Numbered from the stretch's first letter, positions 32,247 to 44,162 are shown. The stretch is 64,000 nt of DNA from Calvatia gigantea (GCA_025093985.1 JACAAK010000017.1:310001-374000), one strand, 5' to 3'. The notes: a model not told the origin generated them from the sequence alone. Numbers and translations: made by a program.

Positions 32247-32964
32247 CTATTCCAAGACATATCTCACAGTGTAAGTCTCAACGTTGAGTTAGGACAGGTC
32301 ATCAGGAGGAAGTTGCAACAAGCTGTTGAGTAGCTTGTACAGCTGGAATAGACAGAATACTCCTGTTTGCAGGAGCCACATTTGTAGGTTGGGGTAATTG
32401 ATGAGGAGTGACAGGAGTTGGTGGTGGGGAAGGTCATCAGGAGCTTCCAGTATTCATCACAGGTTGGTCTGCAACTTGTTTACTGAGGACTAGAGTTGGT
32501 TCCTCAGCGGGTTGTGTAATAGTCTTGAGCGTTCACTCGATAGCCCTAAGATGGGGGCCCATGATAAGATTGCTAGTGAGATCATCAAAGTGGAGTTTGG
32601 CACTCTGGAGTGCCTTGTGGTAATTGCTTCGTGCAATTCTTGCTTCATCAAAAGCAAGCCCGACCTCCTGCACTCAGTGAGCAAGTCTAGTATCTCTGCT
32701 GTAAGAGGACACAAAGTTGGTGGTTGCTCATTCAGATGAAAGAGCGGATCGAAGGACAGCATCCTGGAGCATAGATGTCGCAGTTTTACTTTGTTCAGTT
32801 TTAGAGTCCAAACCAGGGGTTTGTACTCTCAATGGTGGTAATGGTGATAGGATTGGAGAAGGCAGGGGTGTAGGAGTTTTGGGGACAGGGCTTTCATGGG
32901 AGGAGGAAGAAGAGTTGTTAGGAGTGAGAGTAGGAGTAGTAGGCTTTAAGAAAACCCTAGATAT
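32247..32964 (-). pseudogene. Gypsy-3 third ORF, second copy, truncated
   Basis: Minus-strand homologue of 22368-23678: SRVFLKPTTPTLTP, SSSSSHESPVP, GPHLRAIE, PAEEPT and APANRSI recur. The start codon is ATA (32964-32962) instead of ATG, several TGAs interrupt it, and the frame is shifted near its end. It stops at 32247 just inside the first zinc knuckle (only the CEIC part is recognisable), where the Gypsy-1a LTR begins. Two independent copies with the same gene order argue that the ORF belongs to the element. Confidence 0.75.
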
Positions 32965-32981
32965 TTGGGTTGTTGGATTTT

Positions 32982-35900
32982 CTACATCAAGTCATGGTCT
33001 CTTTTATACTCTTCAAGTTCCTCTTTTGCATTTCCTAAGTTTACTTCTGGTTCCCATGAATCCTCAGTAGGTCCATAGCCTTTCCATTAAATGAAGTATT
33101 CTCATTCGACTCCTGTACACTTCTTTCAGAATCTATGTTTCAGAATTCCTTCTATCTGGTATTGTTCTTCACCTTCTATTAGGTCTGGTGGTGGGTTTTC
33201 ATTGTGTTTCCCATAAATGTCATTCTCTATCATCAGTGTTAGAAGAGAAGTATGGAACCTATTGTGTATCTTCCACTTCTTCGGTAGTTTTAGTTTGTAA
33301 GTTGTAGCAGAGGTTTTATGGATGATTTCAAAAGGTCCTTCTCTTCTTTGACTAAGTTTCTTTGATAGATAGGGTAGTGGTAAGTTCTGGTTGTCTAACC
33401 ACACTTTATCTCTGACTTTGAATGGCTTTCATGGTCTAAAGTTCTTTTGTGCCATCTTTTGTCTTGTTAATTTGTGTGCTTTTAAAGCTGCTTCTTGGAT
33501 CTTTTGTAAATAGAGGGTTGTTTTGTTAATTGAGGGTATGGATGTATTCTCTTGATCTTCTAATGTTGTAAATGCTATTGGATTTGTTCCATATAGAAGT
33601 TCATATGGAGAATGTGTTCTTCTGCTATGAGGTTTCATATTGTGTATGAATTCTACCATTGGTAAAGCTCTTGTCCAAGAGTTTGGGTTCTTTGATGTAT
33701 ATGCTGCTAGATAGAATTCTATTTCTTGATTGTATCTTTCAGTTGTTCCATCTGTTTGAGGATGGTATGCTGTTGAAAATGCTGGTTTAATATTCAGCTT
33801 TTCATAGAGTTTTTGCATTGATTTCACTGCAAATCTTGGATCTCTGTCTGATATTATATTTGTTGGGGTTCCAAATTTTGAAAATATTTTCTCAAACAGT
33901 ATGTCTGCTACTCCTTGTACCATAATATTTTTGTTTGTTTTTGTTAGTACTATCCCTTTTGTAAGTCCATGGTCCACTATGGACAGGATAGTATCATATC
34001 CATTATCTTCTGGTAAATCAGTGATTAAATCCATTGAAATTTGTGTAAATGGTTTAATTGAATTTGGTCCAGGTATTGGTTGCATTGGTGGTTTTGTCGG
34101 ATGTCTATTAATTTTATATTGTTGACATATATTGCATCCTTTTATATAATTTTGAATATATGTATTCATTCCTGGCCAATATATTTCTTTGTTGAGTTTC
34201 TTGATAGTCATAGTGATTCCTGGATGTCCAGAAGTTTCGTGATCATGTGCATTTTTTAGAATTTTCCTTTTAATTTCTGCATTTTCTGATATAACTATTT
34301 TATTTTGAAATAGATATAATCCATCTTGTTCTTTATATTTCGATTTGTCTAAAATTTGTGAATCATTTTGTTTTATTTCATCTTTTATTTCTTTAGTGAT
34401 GAAATTTATAAAATGTTCTTTTGGGATGGCTATTATGTTTTCATTATCTTTTTCATCTATTTTATAATCTGGTCTTCTGCTTAATGTGTCTGCTAAGACA
34501 TTCTTTTGTTCTGGTAGATGTTTTATTTGATAATTGAATCTTGTCATATATAGTGTCCATCTTGCTTGTCTTCGATTAAGTTGTTGTGGAGCTTTCCATC
34601 TAGTTAGGTTTTCGTGATCAGACCATATTATAAATGGATATGGGGTTCCTTCTAAATAGTGTCTCCACTCCTTTAATGCTCTAATTATAGCAAGAAATTC
34701 TCTATTGGAGGTATAATAATTCTGTTCTGCTGGATTTAGGGTTCAGGAATAATATGCTACAGGATATTTATCTCCATTAGTGTCTCTTTGTAATAACACT
34801 GCTCCTGTAGCATTTAAGGATGCATCACATTTTATTTCGAATGGTTTATTTTCATCTATCATTAGAAGTATTGGTGCAGTTAGAAAGGCTTGTTTAAGCT
34901 TTTCAAATGATTTTTGTGCTTCTGATGTCCAAATAAAGTTTGTTGTTTTTTGTAATAGTGCATTCATTGGTGTAGCTATTTCTGAATAATTTTTGATGAA
35001 TTTTCTGTAGAAATTGCAAAATCCTGTAAATTGTCAAATATGTCTTGCTGTTGTTGGTATTGGCCAATTCTTTATTCCATCCAATTTTATTGGATCCATT
35101 TTTATTTTGTCTGGTTTTATTATTACTCCTAGATATTCGAGTTCTTGTTTCTCAAATTCACATTTTTCTGTTTTTAGGAATAAATTATGATCTTATAATC
35201 TTTTGAGAACTTCTTTAGTTAAGAAGTCTAGATCTTTTATATCTTTTGCATGGATGAGAATGTTGTCTATATATACAATTACTCCTCCTTTATCTATTAG
35301 ATCTCTAAATATTGAATTTATCATGCTTTGAAAAGTTGCTGGAAAATTGGTCATTCCAAAGAACATAACAGTCAGTTCGAATAATCCTTCAGTTGTTCTG
35401 AAGGCTGCTTTCCATTCATTGCCTTCATGAATTCTTACATTATTATATCCTAATCGTACGTCTAATTTTGTAAAATATTTCGAATTTTTAAGTTTATCCA
35501 TGATTTTTGAAATATTTGGAATTGGATGTGCGTTTTTAATTGTATGTTTATTTAAATAAGTATAATCTTGACATGGTCTTAAATCTGTTCCTTTCTTTGA
35601 TACAAAGAAAAAGGATGATGCCATTGGTGATTGTGATTCTTGAATATATCCTTTTCTAAGATTTTCTTTAATGAATTTCTTCATTTCTTCATTTTCTCTT
35701 GGTGTTAAGTGATATATTGCATGCATTTTTGATTTGAATGTATCTTTTAATTTGATTTTATGATCCCATCTTCATTTTGGTGGCATTTTCTCAGATTTTT
35801 CTTTATTAAATACTCGTAAGTATCTGTGAAATTTTCTTGGGACTGCTTTTATTGGGTCTGATTTTCATTTACTTTTCTTTGATTGATTGAAAAGTTTTTG

Positions 35901-36557
35901 TGATGTGCTTTCTTTTGTGTTGATTTCTTCTTCACTGTTTAGAAAGTCTTCGTCTTGTTCAATTGTATTAATGCTTTCTTCTGATAGCATTGATTCCATT
36001 GAAAGAATTTGTTCTTCGTCTCTCCATTTAAGAGTTTCTTTTTCCCAGTTTATATCGGGATTATATTTTTGTAACCAAGTTATTCCTAAGAATAATGGTT
36101 TACTTAGTACAATAATTTTGGGTTTTATTTCCATTGTTTTGCTGTTTATTTTAATTTTGACTTTTGTGTATTCAATGCATCTTTCTGTTGAATTTCTTGT
36201 TCCATCAGCATTTGTTATTTTAACTGGATTTTTCAGTTTAAATCTTGGTAATTTTAATTTATCGATGAATTTTGTATCAATATAGATTCCACTGGCTCCT
36301 GAATCTATTAAAGTATTGATTTCTAACTTGCTTCTGTTAGTATATATCGTTATTGGTGCTAATAAGCATTTAGTTCTTGATTTATGAAGATCTATTTTGT
36401 TTAGATCTTCTTTTATACTTAAAAATTTTCGTCTTCATTTTCTTCTTCTTCTTCTAATTCATAGACCATTATGTTTGGGTCTATTTTCTTCTTCTTGAAA
36501 GTTTTCTTTCCTTTAGCTCATTGTGGAGTCTTTCCAGTGCTGCTTCTGCTTGCCATA
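32982..36557 (-). pseudogene. pol: Gypsy-3 pol: PR, RT, RNase H, integrase, chromodomain
   Basis: Minus strand. Protease: LIDSGASGIYIDT near 36305. RT 35726-35193: KKGTDLRPCQDYTYLN, TKLDVRLGYNN, and YIDN at the catalytic box, so the second Asp is Asn (GAC AAC near 35270). RNase H about 34970-34560: EIKCDASLNATGA. Integrase 34547-33429: zinc HDHETSGHPG and CNICQQY, core SMDLITDLP, ISDRDPRFAV and TTERYNQEIE, so all three acidic residues are present. C-terminal chromodomain (EEQYQIEGILKHR) ends at TAG 32984-32982. Multiple stops separate the blocks. The third ORF follows at once. Confidence 0.88.
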
Positions 36558-36559
36558 TA

Positions 36560-38164
36560 CAGTAAGGGACAAAACCCTTCCAATGATTTTGACTTTTTCA
36601 TGAAATCTCAAATAACTCAGCAACCAGTAAAGGTATCCACTTCAGAATTTAAATGTAGGTAGTCTTGTATCTTATCTACAAATAGGTATAAACAGCATTA
36701 TGTAATATTAAGTTCCTGTGGTGATATGAATTAATCAACATTATGAGTCCATTGGAAGGGTTTTGTCCCTCTGTCTGAAACTACACAAAATCAGTTCTCT
36801 AGTACTTTGTATAGCCCCCTTTGGCCTGTAAAACAGCCTGAACCCTCCCAGGCATACTCTCTATCAAATTCTGACACACTGATGCAGGAATTTTGCCCCA
36901 TTCTATATCCACCCTTTCTCTGAGTTCAGTTATGCTGGAAGGGTAGTTTTCATACTCTTCTAGCCTGTTTTTGACATAAGTCCAGAGCTGTTCAATGGGA
37001 TTAAGGTCTGGGGACTGTGGTGGCCACTCCATAACCTTTAAACCACTGTTTTCAAGCCACATTTTTGCTTTTTTGCTTGTGTGTTTGGGGTCATTGTCCT
37101 GTTGGAAAAGGACTTGCCACTTCTTCTTCCTGTATTTCTTGAGACTTTGGTAAAGTTTGTCATCCAAAATGCAAACATAAAGGTCACCATCCATGGTACC
37201 TTCAATGTGGTGTATATGGCCAGGCCCCTGCCATAGCATGCACCCCCATATCATGCAAGAACCTCCTCCAAACTTGACAGTTCCATTCACCAGCCTGTCA
37301 CTAAGCCCCTCTCCTGCTGTTTTCCACACCCAATGCCTTCCATCTGACCCCATCTGATTGATTTTAGTCTCATCTGTCTAAACTACCTGCTTCCAGTCCT
37401 CCACAGTCCAGTTTGCATATGTTTTTGCAAACACCAGCCTCTTCTGCTTGTGAACCCTAGTGAGTAAAGGCCGTTTTCTCTTCACTACAGCCTTCATCCC
37501 TGCCCTTTTGAGTGTCCTTTGAATTGTTTTGGATGAAACAGGTTGGTTGGTAACATTTTGGAGGGACTTTGTGACCTGAGAGGCATTATCGGCCTTGCAA
37601 GAGGTGAGAAGTCAAATGGCATATTTGGTATCAGAGGGGGAAAGCTTGCTTGGATGGCCACCAGTGGATTTGGAAATTGTTGGCCTATGTTTAGAGCGAA
37701 CTCTAGAGATAGTACTGAGGGAATAACCAGTAGTGGAAGCAATTTGGGTAGCAGTATGTCCTTTGTCAAGGAGAAAGAGGATATGATCAATCTGAGAAGA
37801 AGAGAGAGGTTTCATGTCAACAGAAGATAAGTTATTGGGTTACTTTGGCCTGGAGAAGTAAGCTTTCATCTTTATACACAATCTACTCTCATCATATGAT
37901 TTTATTTGAATTTGTTTGAGAGCAGTAAACAGAGTTATGTGCCTGGAGAAGATGAGGGACAAAACCCTTCCAATGCACTCATAATATTCAATAATTCATA
38001 TCTCCATAGAAACAAAGTATAATATTAAATGCTTAAACATATTTGTAGATAAGAATCATGACTACCTTCATTTAAAATTTGAAATGAATTGGCTTAGTGG
38101 TTGCTGAGTTATTTGAGATTTCATGAAAAAGTCAAAATCATTGGAAGGGTTTTGTCCCTTACTG
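36560..38164 (-). mobile_element. Complete Tc1-type transposon (1,605 bp) in Gypsy-3 gag
   Basis: The termini CAGTAAGGGAC ... GTCCCTTACTG are flanked by TA on both sides (36558-36559 and 38165-38166), the target duplication of the family. The ends are long inverted repeats of about 215 bp, and each is itself bounded by the same 20-bp motif in opposite orientations (36566-36585 with 36750-36769; 37956-37975 with 38139-38158). Removing the element rejoins the Gypsy-3 gag frame just after its zinc knuckle. Confidence 0.94.
36799..37815 (-). pseudogene. Tc1-type transposase, full length with two stops
   Basis: 338 codons from ATG 37815. The N-terminus MKPLSSSQIDHILFLLDKG with ATQIASTTGYSLSTISRV is a helix-turn-helix pair of the kind that binds the inverted repeats. 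After it lie TGA at 37612-37614 and, before the first catalytic Asp, TAG at 37378-37380; otherwise the frame is continuous. DD34E catalytic residues are intact (TDETK, QQDND, NPIEQLW). TGA fits CGA-to-TGA and TAG fits TGG-to-TAG. The length matches active Tc1 transposases, so only two changes separate it from an open frame. Confidence 0.92.
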
Positions 38165-38166
38165 TA

Positions 38167-39313
38167 TTTCTTTCTTCTGGTGTTAAGGTAAACCTTCCTT
38201 TCCTTACAATCTCTAATGAAATGGCCTTTCTTTCAGCAGAAAAAGCATTCTCCTGCTCGGAGAGCCGCTCTTTGTTCTTCTGTGAGGATGTTGTTGATGA
38301 CATGTTTGAGTGCTTGTTGGGATTTATTTGTGGATTTTCTTCTGATAAGTTCGAAGATTCCCTCTTCATTAATTTCATCTGAATCATCTTCTGATCCATT
38401 ATAGTCGACTTCTTCTTCTGATTCTGATTCATTATCATTATAGAAGTTGATTGCGCTAATGGATTCCATGATTCTGTCGACATTCATGTCGTATTTTCCT
38501 CGTTTAAATTGGTTAGTGAGGGGTTGTGACTTGATATTTTGATATCTGGGTTTGTAGTTATTTTTGTTTGATTTTCCTTTTCTGAATTTGGATTTGAAAG
38601 AAGGGATATATTGCTGCTGGTCCACAATGATTCTGTAAGCTTCTCTTGCAGTGTTTTTCCAATTGGTGATTGTGGTTGGATTAGATTTGAGGGCTTCGTG
38701 TCTGACTGCTGGATCCAGTCCTTGAGCAAAATATGCTCTGATGGCAGTGTTATCTGTAGTAAGACCTGCTTGTGATGATAAAATGGAGAATTCTGAGATG
38801 TATTTCTTGATATATTGTCCATTTTGTTTAAGGTTTCTGAGGGCTTGTTCAGCTTCATGTGTTTGTTGAGCTGGGGCGAATCCTTGTTCCAAAGCTGTTT
38901 TGAACTCATCCCAGGTTTGTTGTGTTCCTGTTCAATGGATTTCAATATAATCTTGTCTCCAAGCTGAAGCTGCTCCTTCGAGTAGTCTGAGGGAGTAGTT
39001 GATCTTCTCTGCATTATGGGTGACTCCAAATGAATTGAAGTAGAGATCGATGCTAGATATCCAGGATCTATACTGGTTTGGGTCTCCATAGTATCATTCT
39101 GGTTTTGGATATTTGAGGATATATGGTTGTTGTACAGCTGCCATGCTTCCTGTTGTTGGTGGTTGTATTGGTTGACTATTTCCTGGTAATTGGGATGTTG
39201 TTGGAAGAGGAGTATTTCTTCCTGTTAGTTTGATAGTGGGAAAACTAGTTGTTCATTGGATAGGAAGGATTGCAGGGATTCATTGAGTTGTCAGCTGTTC
39301 AAGATCTGGGGTT
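38167..39313 (-). pseudogene. gag: Gypsy-3 gag
   Basis: Minus-strand frame with a Ty3/gypsy capsid signature: DPNQYRSWISSIDLYF, GAASAWRQDYI, TWDEFKTALEQGFAP, YIKKYISEFSIL. A basic linker, an acidic patch (NESESEEEVD) and a zinc knuckle CFFC..KGHFIRDC follow, with one TGA inside the knuckle. The 5' end is cut at 39313 by the Gypsy-2 LTR, and a TGA interrupts it near 38935. The Tc1 element sits just downstream of the knuckle. Having its own nucleocapsid knuckle makes the extra CCHC protein of this family more surprising. Confidence 0.88.
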
Positions 39314-39621
39314 TGTTATAACCTTAGTCTGAGTAAACCTCAGGTTGCAACTTTGGGCTAAGACTTGAGGGTGAGTAAGGGGAGGAGAACAAGAGATGGT
39401 TAAGCATACAGAATACAGTGGATGTATGTATGCTTAGATATGGGGAATTATCCAGTTGAATAGATGGGGTAACTACATGAAACATCTGATCAGGTTGGTA
39501 CAGTAGTTAGCTCAAGTCATAGCTGGAGATCGCTCAACAGGAATAGGTGAAACAGATATACTATTGGTATAGAAATGTAGGCAAGGATGGAGTGCAATGT
39601 GATCAGTAAAAAACCACAACA
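39314..39621 (-). repeat. Gypsy-2 3' LTR (308 bp)
   Basis: Minus strand TGTTGTGGTTTTTTACTGATC ... GGTTATAACA. It is preceded on the minus strand by TTGGGGGGTAT (39622-39632), the polypurine tract. A solo relative in the opposite orientation lies at 43641-43938. Confidence 0.85.
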
Positions 39622-39646
39622 ATACCCCCCAATTTGGCTTCATGCC

Positions 39647-40630
39647 TCAGGAAGCTTCATCAAAGTTGCCATTGACTATGGTGGAGGCAAGGGCTTTCTT
39701 GGTGGCTCTGATGAGGTACTTTCCATCATTCGACCACGTGAAGAAGACAGGTAAGTGGCTTCATCCATCTTGTTGGATAGGGACTGGGATGCCATTGAAT
39801 GGGAAGTCTATTATGGTGGAGTTGTCCCAGTAGTTCTTGACTATCGTTCTCCAATAGTGTTGGTCCTTTTCTTGTCCTGGTAACACAGTGCGGAATCTTG
39901 CAGGAGGGAGAAAAACTGATACAAGTTGTGGTGGGGTGATGGTCTTTATGAAGTGGTGGAGTGAGTTAACCTCTTTCTTTATAGAGACGGTTGTTTTCTC
40001 GTCCATAGGTGTGTCAGATCGGGTTGGTGGTATAGGGTTGATTGTATTGTGTAGTTCAGAGAGGGTACTATGGATCCTGTTGATGAGGGCATCAATTTTG
40101 GGATCTTCGGTGGTCTTGTCACATCTAAGTAGATTTATTGCTATGTTGGCGAGTTCTAGGAATATGTCAGCAATATCGAGGTGTTTGAATACCTCAAGTC
40201 TGAGGTTGATGTGGTTGTGGAGGCTGTGGATGTGGTCTTGTTCACTGGGTATGAGTGTGGATTGGTCTAATGCTCGGAAGATGGCAGGAATGTGTTGATT
40301 GGTGGACAAGGACACATTGGCAAACCCTGCATACATGTTGGCAAAGGTGATGCATGTGGTGGCTAGGGTGATGTGTCAGTTGACAACTAGTTGCTTGTTC
40401 TGAGCAGTGATGGTTTCTATTTCACTGTTGGTAGCTTTGTCAATGTCTTTCAGTAGGGACTCAAGGAGTCCCTGTGCTGGGGACAGCATAGTGGTGAGGT
40501 TGTAATGAGTGCCCTGGAGAATAGGTACTTGGCTGCTGCCTGGTTCTGGGAGGGGAATGGAGGAGATTGTGGTTGGGTTGGGGTGGATGAGGGAATGGAT
40601 AGTGACACAGTTGGCTTGGGAGGAAGGCAT
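39647..40630 (-). pseudogene. Gypsy-2 third ORF, unknown protein
   Basis: 327 codons on the minus strand from ATG 40630-40628, only 7 nt after the pol stop (TAG 40640-40638), to TGA 39649-39647, with two in-frame TGAs (near 40376 and 39758). N-terminal 40 residues are Pro/Ser/Thr-rich. The rest is predicted largely helical (SIKKEVNSLHHFIKT, EVFKHLDIADIFLELANIAI), followed by a conserved-looking WRTIVKNYWDNSTI and FFTWSNDGKYLIRATKKAL. There is no zinc knuckle, membrane segment or signal peptide, so it does not look like an envelope protein. I do not recognise the family. The tight spacing after pol suggests reinitiation-type expression. Confidence 0.7.
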
Positions 40631-40637
40631 GTCTGGC

Positions 40638-42695
40638 TAGTTTCTTTGGCTGGGTAATGATTTTTTGGCTTTTCTGCCCCTTTTTTTATGGGTATCCTCT
40701 GGATGCCTCTTTTGGTAATCTGCTATTGCATCTTGAGCATTTGTCAAATTGGATTCCACTGTCCACGTATCTTCTTCGTTGCTGTACTCCTTTCAATAGA
40801 CTAGAAATTGGTATCCCCTTCCACGTTTCTTTCACCCACGGATCTTCTCTACTTCATACTCCTCTTCATTGTTGATGATGACCGGGTCAGGCACTGATGG
40901 TTGTCTTTGGCTTGGGAACTCGGCTTTGTGGGCTGGCATTAGGAGCTGTTCATTGAATACATCATGGATAGCCCATCCTTCTGGTAGGGCTAGCTGATAT
41001 GCCACTTCTCCTATCTTTTCCTTGATTAGGAAAGGCCCATACCATTTTTGGCCTAGTTTCTTTGATATTTGATTGGTATGGATGTTGGTGTTTTCCAGCC
41101 ATACTGCATCGCCTATCTGATATGTCTTGGTGTGGGTTTTACTGCGGTTGTGTTGCTGTTTCATCTTTTCTTGATATGTCCATAGTGCTGATGTAGCATT
41201 ATCTTGGGTGGCCTAAAGGTTTTTTAGGAATTCTGTGGTGACCAGGTTGTTCGTTGCTGGCTCATTCTTGCCCTTCCATGGGTTCCTTCCATAGTTTAGG
41301 AAGAATGGTGTTTCTTGTGTTCCTCCATGTTATTTGTCATTGTACTGAAATTCTGCAATGGGAAGCCATTCTGCCCAATTGTCTTGATCATAATTGCAGT
41401 ATAGGTGGATGTATGTTTCTACTTCCCTGTTGATGCATTCTGTTTGTCCATTGGTTTGTGGGTGATATGCCATTGATAGGTTTTGTTCTATGCCAAGTCC
41501 TTTAAATAACTCCTTGGTGAATTCTGATGCAAATTGGGGTCCTCAGTCAATCAGTACCTTCCTTGGCAGTCCATGCAGCTTCCATATTTCATCTTGATAA
41601 ACCCTTGTGATGTCTTTGGATGAAACGTCTGTTGTTGTCACTATGAGTCATATCATTTTTGTGAATTGATTGACGATGACCAGTATCATATCTTTCCCTT
41701 CTGATTCTGGCAATGGCCCAATCATGTCAATGCTGATTTCTTCCCAAGGTCCATTTGGTATAGGGAGGGGGTGAAGTGGTGATTTGAGTGGCGTTATTCT
41801 AGTTTTATTCCTCTGGCAGGCTTGGTACCCTCAGATGTACCTTTTTACATCTTTTCCCATTGTTGGCCACCAGTAGTCATGGTTGATTAATTCCATCATT
41901 CTATGCTGGCCTGGGTGTCCCACATCTGGGATGTCATGATATTGTCCTAGAATTTCTTCTTGTAGTCTCAGATCAGGTGGGATGTATGCACTATTTTATC
42001 TGTAGATAATTCTGTGGTCCTCAGTGAGTTTGGACTCCAGTTTTCTTAGCTTGGTAAGGACTGTTGTCTCGTGCTGACACTTGTTTCAGATCTGTTCTAG
42101 GAATGTCAGCTTGAGGAATAACTCTGTCTGTAAGAGTACTGTGTCATCTGTGTTTCCTGTTTGTAGCCAGCTTTCTTGGATTATGGTGACTAGTTTGTCT
42201 TCTTGTTCTTCTGGTATTTGGTGGATTCGGGATAGTAGGTCGGCCTTTGTGTTTGTCTTTCCAGATATATGTCATAATGTGAAGTCATAATTCTGTAAGC
42301 ATAGGTACCACTGGGCTTGTTGTCTGTTCAGCTTTTGTGGTTCTTGGTAGTATTTTAAGTTTTCATGGTCAGTCCAGATTTCAAACTTTTCTTCAGTGTC
42401 TAGCAGGTAGTGTCTCCATTCTTTCAGGGCATGGATAATGGCCAGTAGTTCTTTGTCATATATTTCATAGTTGTGTTCTGCTGGTGATAACATTCATGAT
42501 GTAAAGGTGATTGGGTGCCATTTGGCCTCCTGTAGCTGTGATAGCACACCTTCTAATGCATAGTCCGACGCATCAACTTCCACTCTGAACTGCCTTTGTC
42601 TTTGTGGTAGGGTTAACACAGGTTCTTCGGTGATGCATTTTTTAAGATAGTCGAAGGCTGCCTGGTGTTCTTAGTTCCACTGAAGGTCTGTGATG
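40638..42695 (-). pseudogene. pol: Gypsy-2 pol: RNase H, integrase, chromodomain
   Basis: Minus strand. RNase H: VDASDYALEGVLSQLQ, DKELLAIIHALKEW, WTDHENLKYY. Integrase: zinc GHPGQHRMMELINHDYWW and CQRNKTR; core SIDMIGPLPESEGKD, then a stop within DxGPQFASEF (second Asp present) and TNGQTECINREVE. C-terminal tail KKLGQKWYGPFLI, then a chromodomain (EYEVEKIRG, YSNEEDTWTVESNL). Stops are TGA (CGA or TGG origin), TAA (CAA) and TAG (CAG), all C-to-T or G-to-A. The stop at 40640-40638 is followed almost directly by the third ORF. Confidence 0.88.
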
Positions 42696-44162
42696 GTGCT
42701 CAGGCTCAGGCACAGTGATGTGCAATGCAAGTGGAGTGGCATTGCTGCCAGTGGCAGCAGATCTGGAAGAAGTGGGAGATATCTTGACTCAATGTGCTTC
42801 CTCCACAAGGGCACAAGTGGCTTGCGGTGGCTTTTCTCTAGCCTGTGATGCAAAATCCATGTCCTGGATATATCTGGAGGTGGCGGCATTAGCCTGCATA
42901 CCCTCCTTTCCCTTTCCCTTCCCCTTGCCATAAGGGTGCCATCTGCACTTCTTGTCCTCACCATCACTACCAGAGGGCTTCTGCTGCTACTGTTGAGGCT
43001 GCTGTTGGGGCTTTTTAGACCCCGAAGGCTGCTGCTGACCTTGTGGTTGTTGCCCACCTTGCTGCTGGCCACACTGCTGCTGCTGCTGCCCACCTCCTTG
43101 ACATGGAGTAAAGCATGTATGTTGCACATGGGTGGTCTGGTTCAATGTGTAAGCAGCAAGAATACCACTTCAGGCCTTGTCCCACGTCAACTCATGGAGC
43201 GACATGTTCAAAGTGAGGAGCGTTTGAGCTATGTGGCTCAAAGATGGGTGGAGGGAGTGGAGAAGGATCATGGTTTTGATCTCTGGGGTAATGCCACTAT
43301 CCATGGCGTCAAGCTACCTAAAGATCTGCTAAAGCTCACTCATCTTGAGCAAGGGGTCACCACTGAGCAGAATTTCAAATGTGATAGCATGAATGAATTC
43401 ATTGTATATCTGTGCAGGCCTAGGTAAGCTGTAAGAGCTGGCCAGCTACAACCAGAGTACATGAGCATTGCAAGCAGAGTGTTTCAGCATGCTGTTGGGG
43501 AGAGTTGACTCAATCAACCCAAGTGTGCACATCCAGAGGTTGTTAGCCATACCAACACTGTGGTACTCATCTACAGTCATTGGGATTGGAGATCCCAGAT
43601 GTAACGGATGGGCCAGTGAAATGGAGGTTGCTGCAACCACTGTTATGGTTTTTTACTGATCAAGTCATACTCCATCATTGTCTGCATTCCTGTACATCTG
43701 TTTCAGTTATTCCTGTCAAGCGATCTCTGCCTTTGACTCATATTAACTACTACACCAGCCTGATTGGGACGTTTCATGTAGTTACTCCATCTATTCAACT
43801 GGATGACTTTCTCTATTTAAGTGTACATACATCTACTGTATTTGGTATGCTTAACCACCTTTGTTCCTCTCCCCTTACTCACCCTCAAGTCTTAGCCTAA
43901 GCTGCAACCTAAGGTCTTATCAGACTAAGGTCATAACAACTGCAGGGTGATCAGCATTGTACAATTGCTCATACTGTGGCGGTTCCACAGAAGCTCCAGA
44001 GAAATCCCATCCAGTTCAGGTACAGTTGTTCAGAGAGATGCACATAAGTGCAGATCAAAGGCAAAGGGACCAGATGGTATAGTTACCTGTCCCTGTAAGG
44101 ATGGGAAGCTGCCTGCTAGGAGTTTGAACAAACCCCAGTGGAGTGGAGTTCAGCTTAGACAT
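42696..44162 (-). pseudogene. Copia-1 gag, minus strand, interrupted by a solo LTR
   Basis: ATG at 44162-44160 in the same context as the copy at 2504. GFVQTPS near the start, then the frame is split by the LTR at 43641-43938, then SVGMANNLWMCTLGLIEST and LPNSMLKHSA (43640-43446). Further on, a Gln/Gly/Pro-rich and Lys/Gly-rich C-terminal region (about 43080-42880, CAG-repeat-rich DNA) leads to the break with Gypsy-2. Joining across the solo LTR restores the Gag order seen at 2504-3115. Confidence 0.78.
43641..43938 (+). repeat. Solo LTR of the Gypsy-2 family (298 bp)
   Basis: TGTTATGGTTTTTTACTGATC ... TCATAACA, clearly homologous to the reverse complement of 39314-39621. Flanking 5-mers on the minus strand are GCAGT and GTGGT, which could be a decayed target duplication (two transitions). 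Left by LTR-LTR recombination of an insertion in Copia-1 gag. Confidence 0.8.

Larger units (their letters stand above)
32247..39313 (-). mobile_element. Gypsy-3 chromovirus, minus strand, split by Tc1 and lacking LTRs
   Basis: Minus-strand order: gag (39313-38167), Tc1 insertion (38166-36558), protease, RT, RNase H, integrase, chromodomain, third ORF. The 5' end is cut by the Gypsy-2 LTR and the 3' end by Gypsy-1a. AT-rich, CpG-poor and full of stops, so it is an old element. Confidence 0.85.
39314..42695 (-). mobile_element. Gypsy-2 chromovirus, 5' truncated, minus strand
   Basis: From 42695 downward: end of RT, RNase H, integrase, chromodomain, a third ORF, polypurine tract, LTR. At about 42695 it changes abruptly to Copia-1 gag DNA, so gag, protease and most of RT are lost. 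Confidence 0.85.

Noticed and set aside
32240..32270. Sequence after the Gypsy-1a 3' LTR resembling the internal primer region (CTATTCCAAGAC versus GTATTTCAGAC)
   Set aside because: Similarity is short. The following bases align with the Gypsy-3 third ORF, so the flank is Gypsy-3 DNA.
40000..43000. Envelope gene in Gypsy-2
   Set aside because: The extra ORF has no signal peptide, membrane segment or Cys-rich ectodomain.
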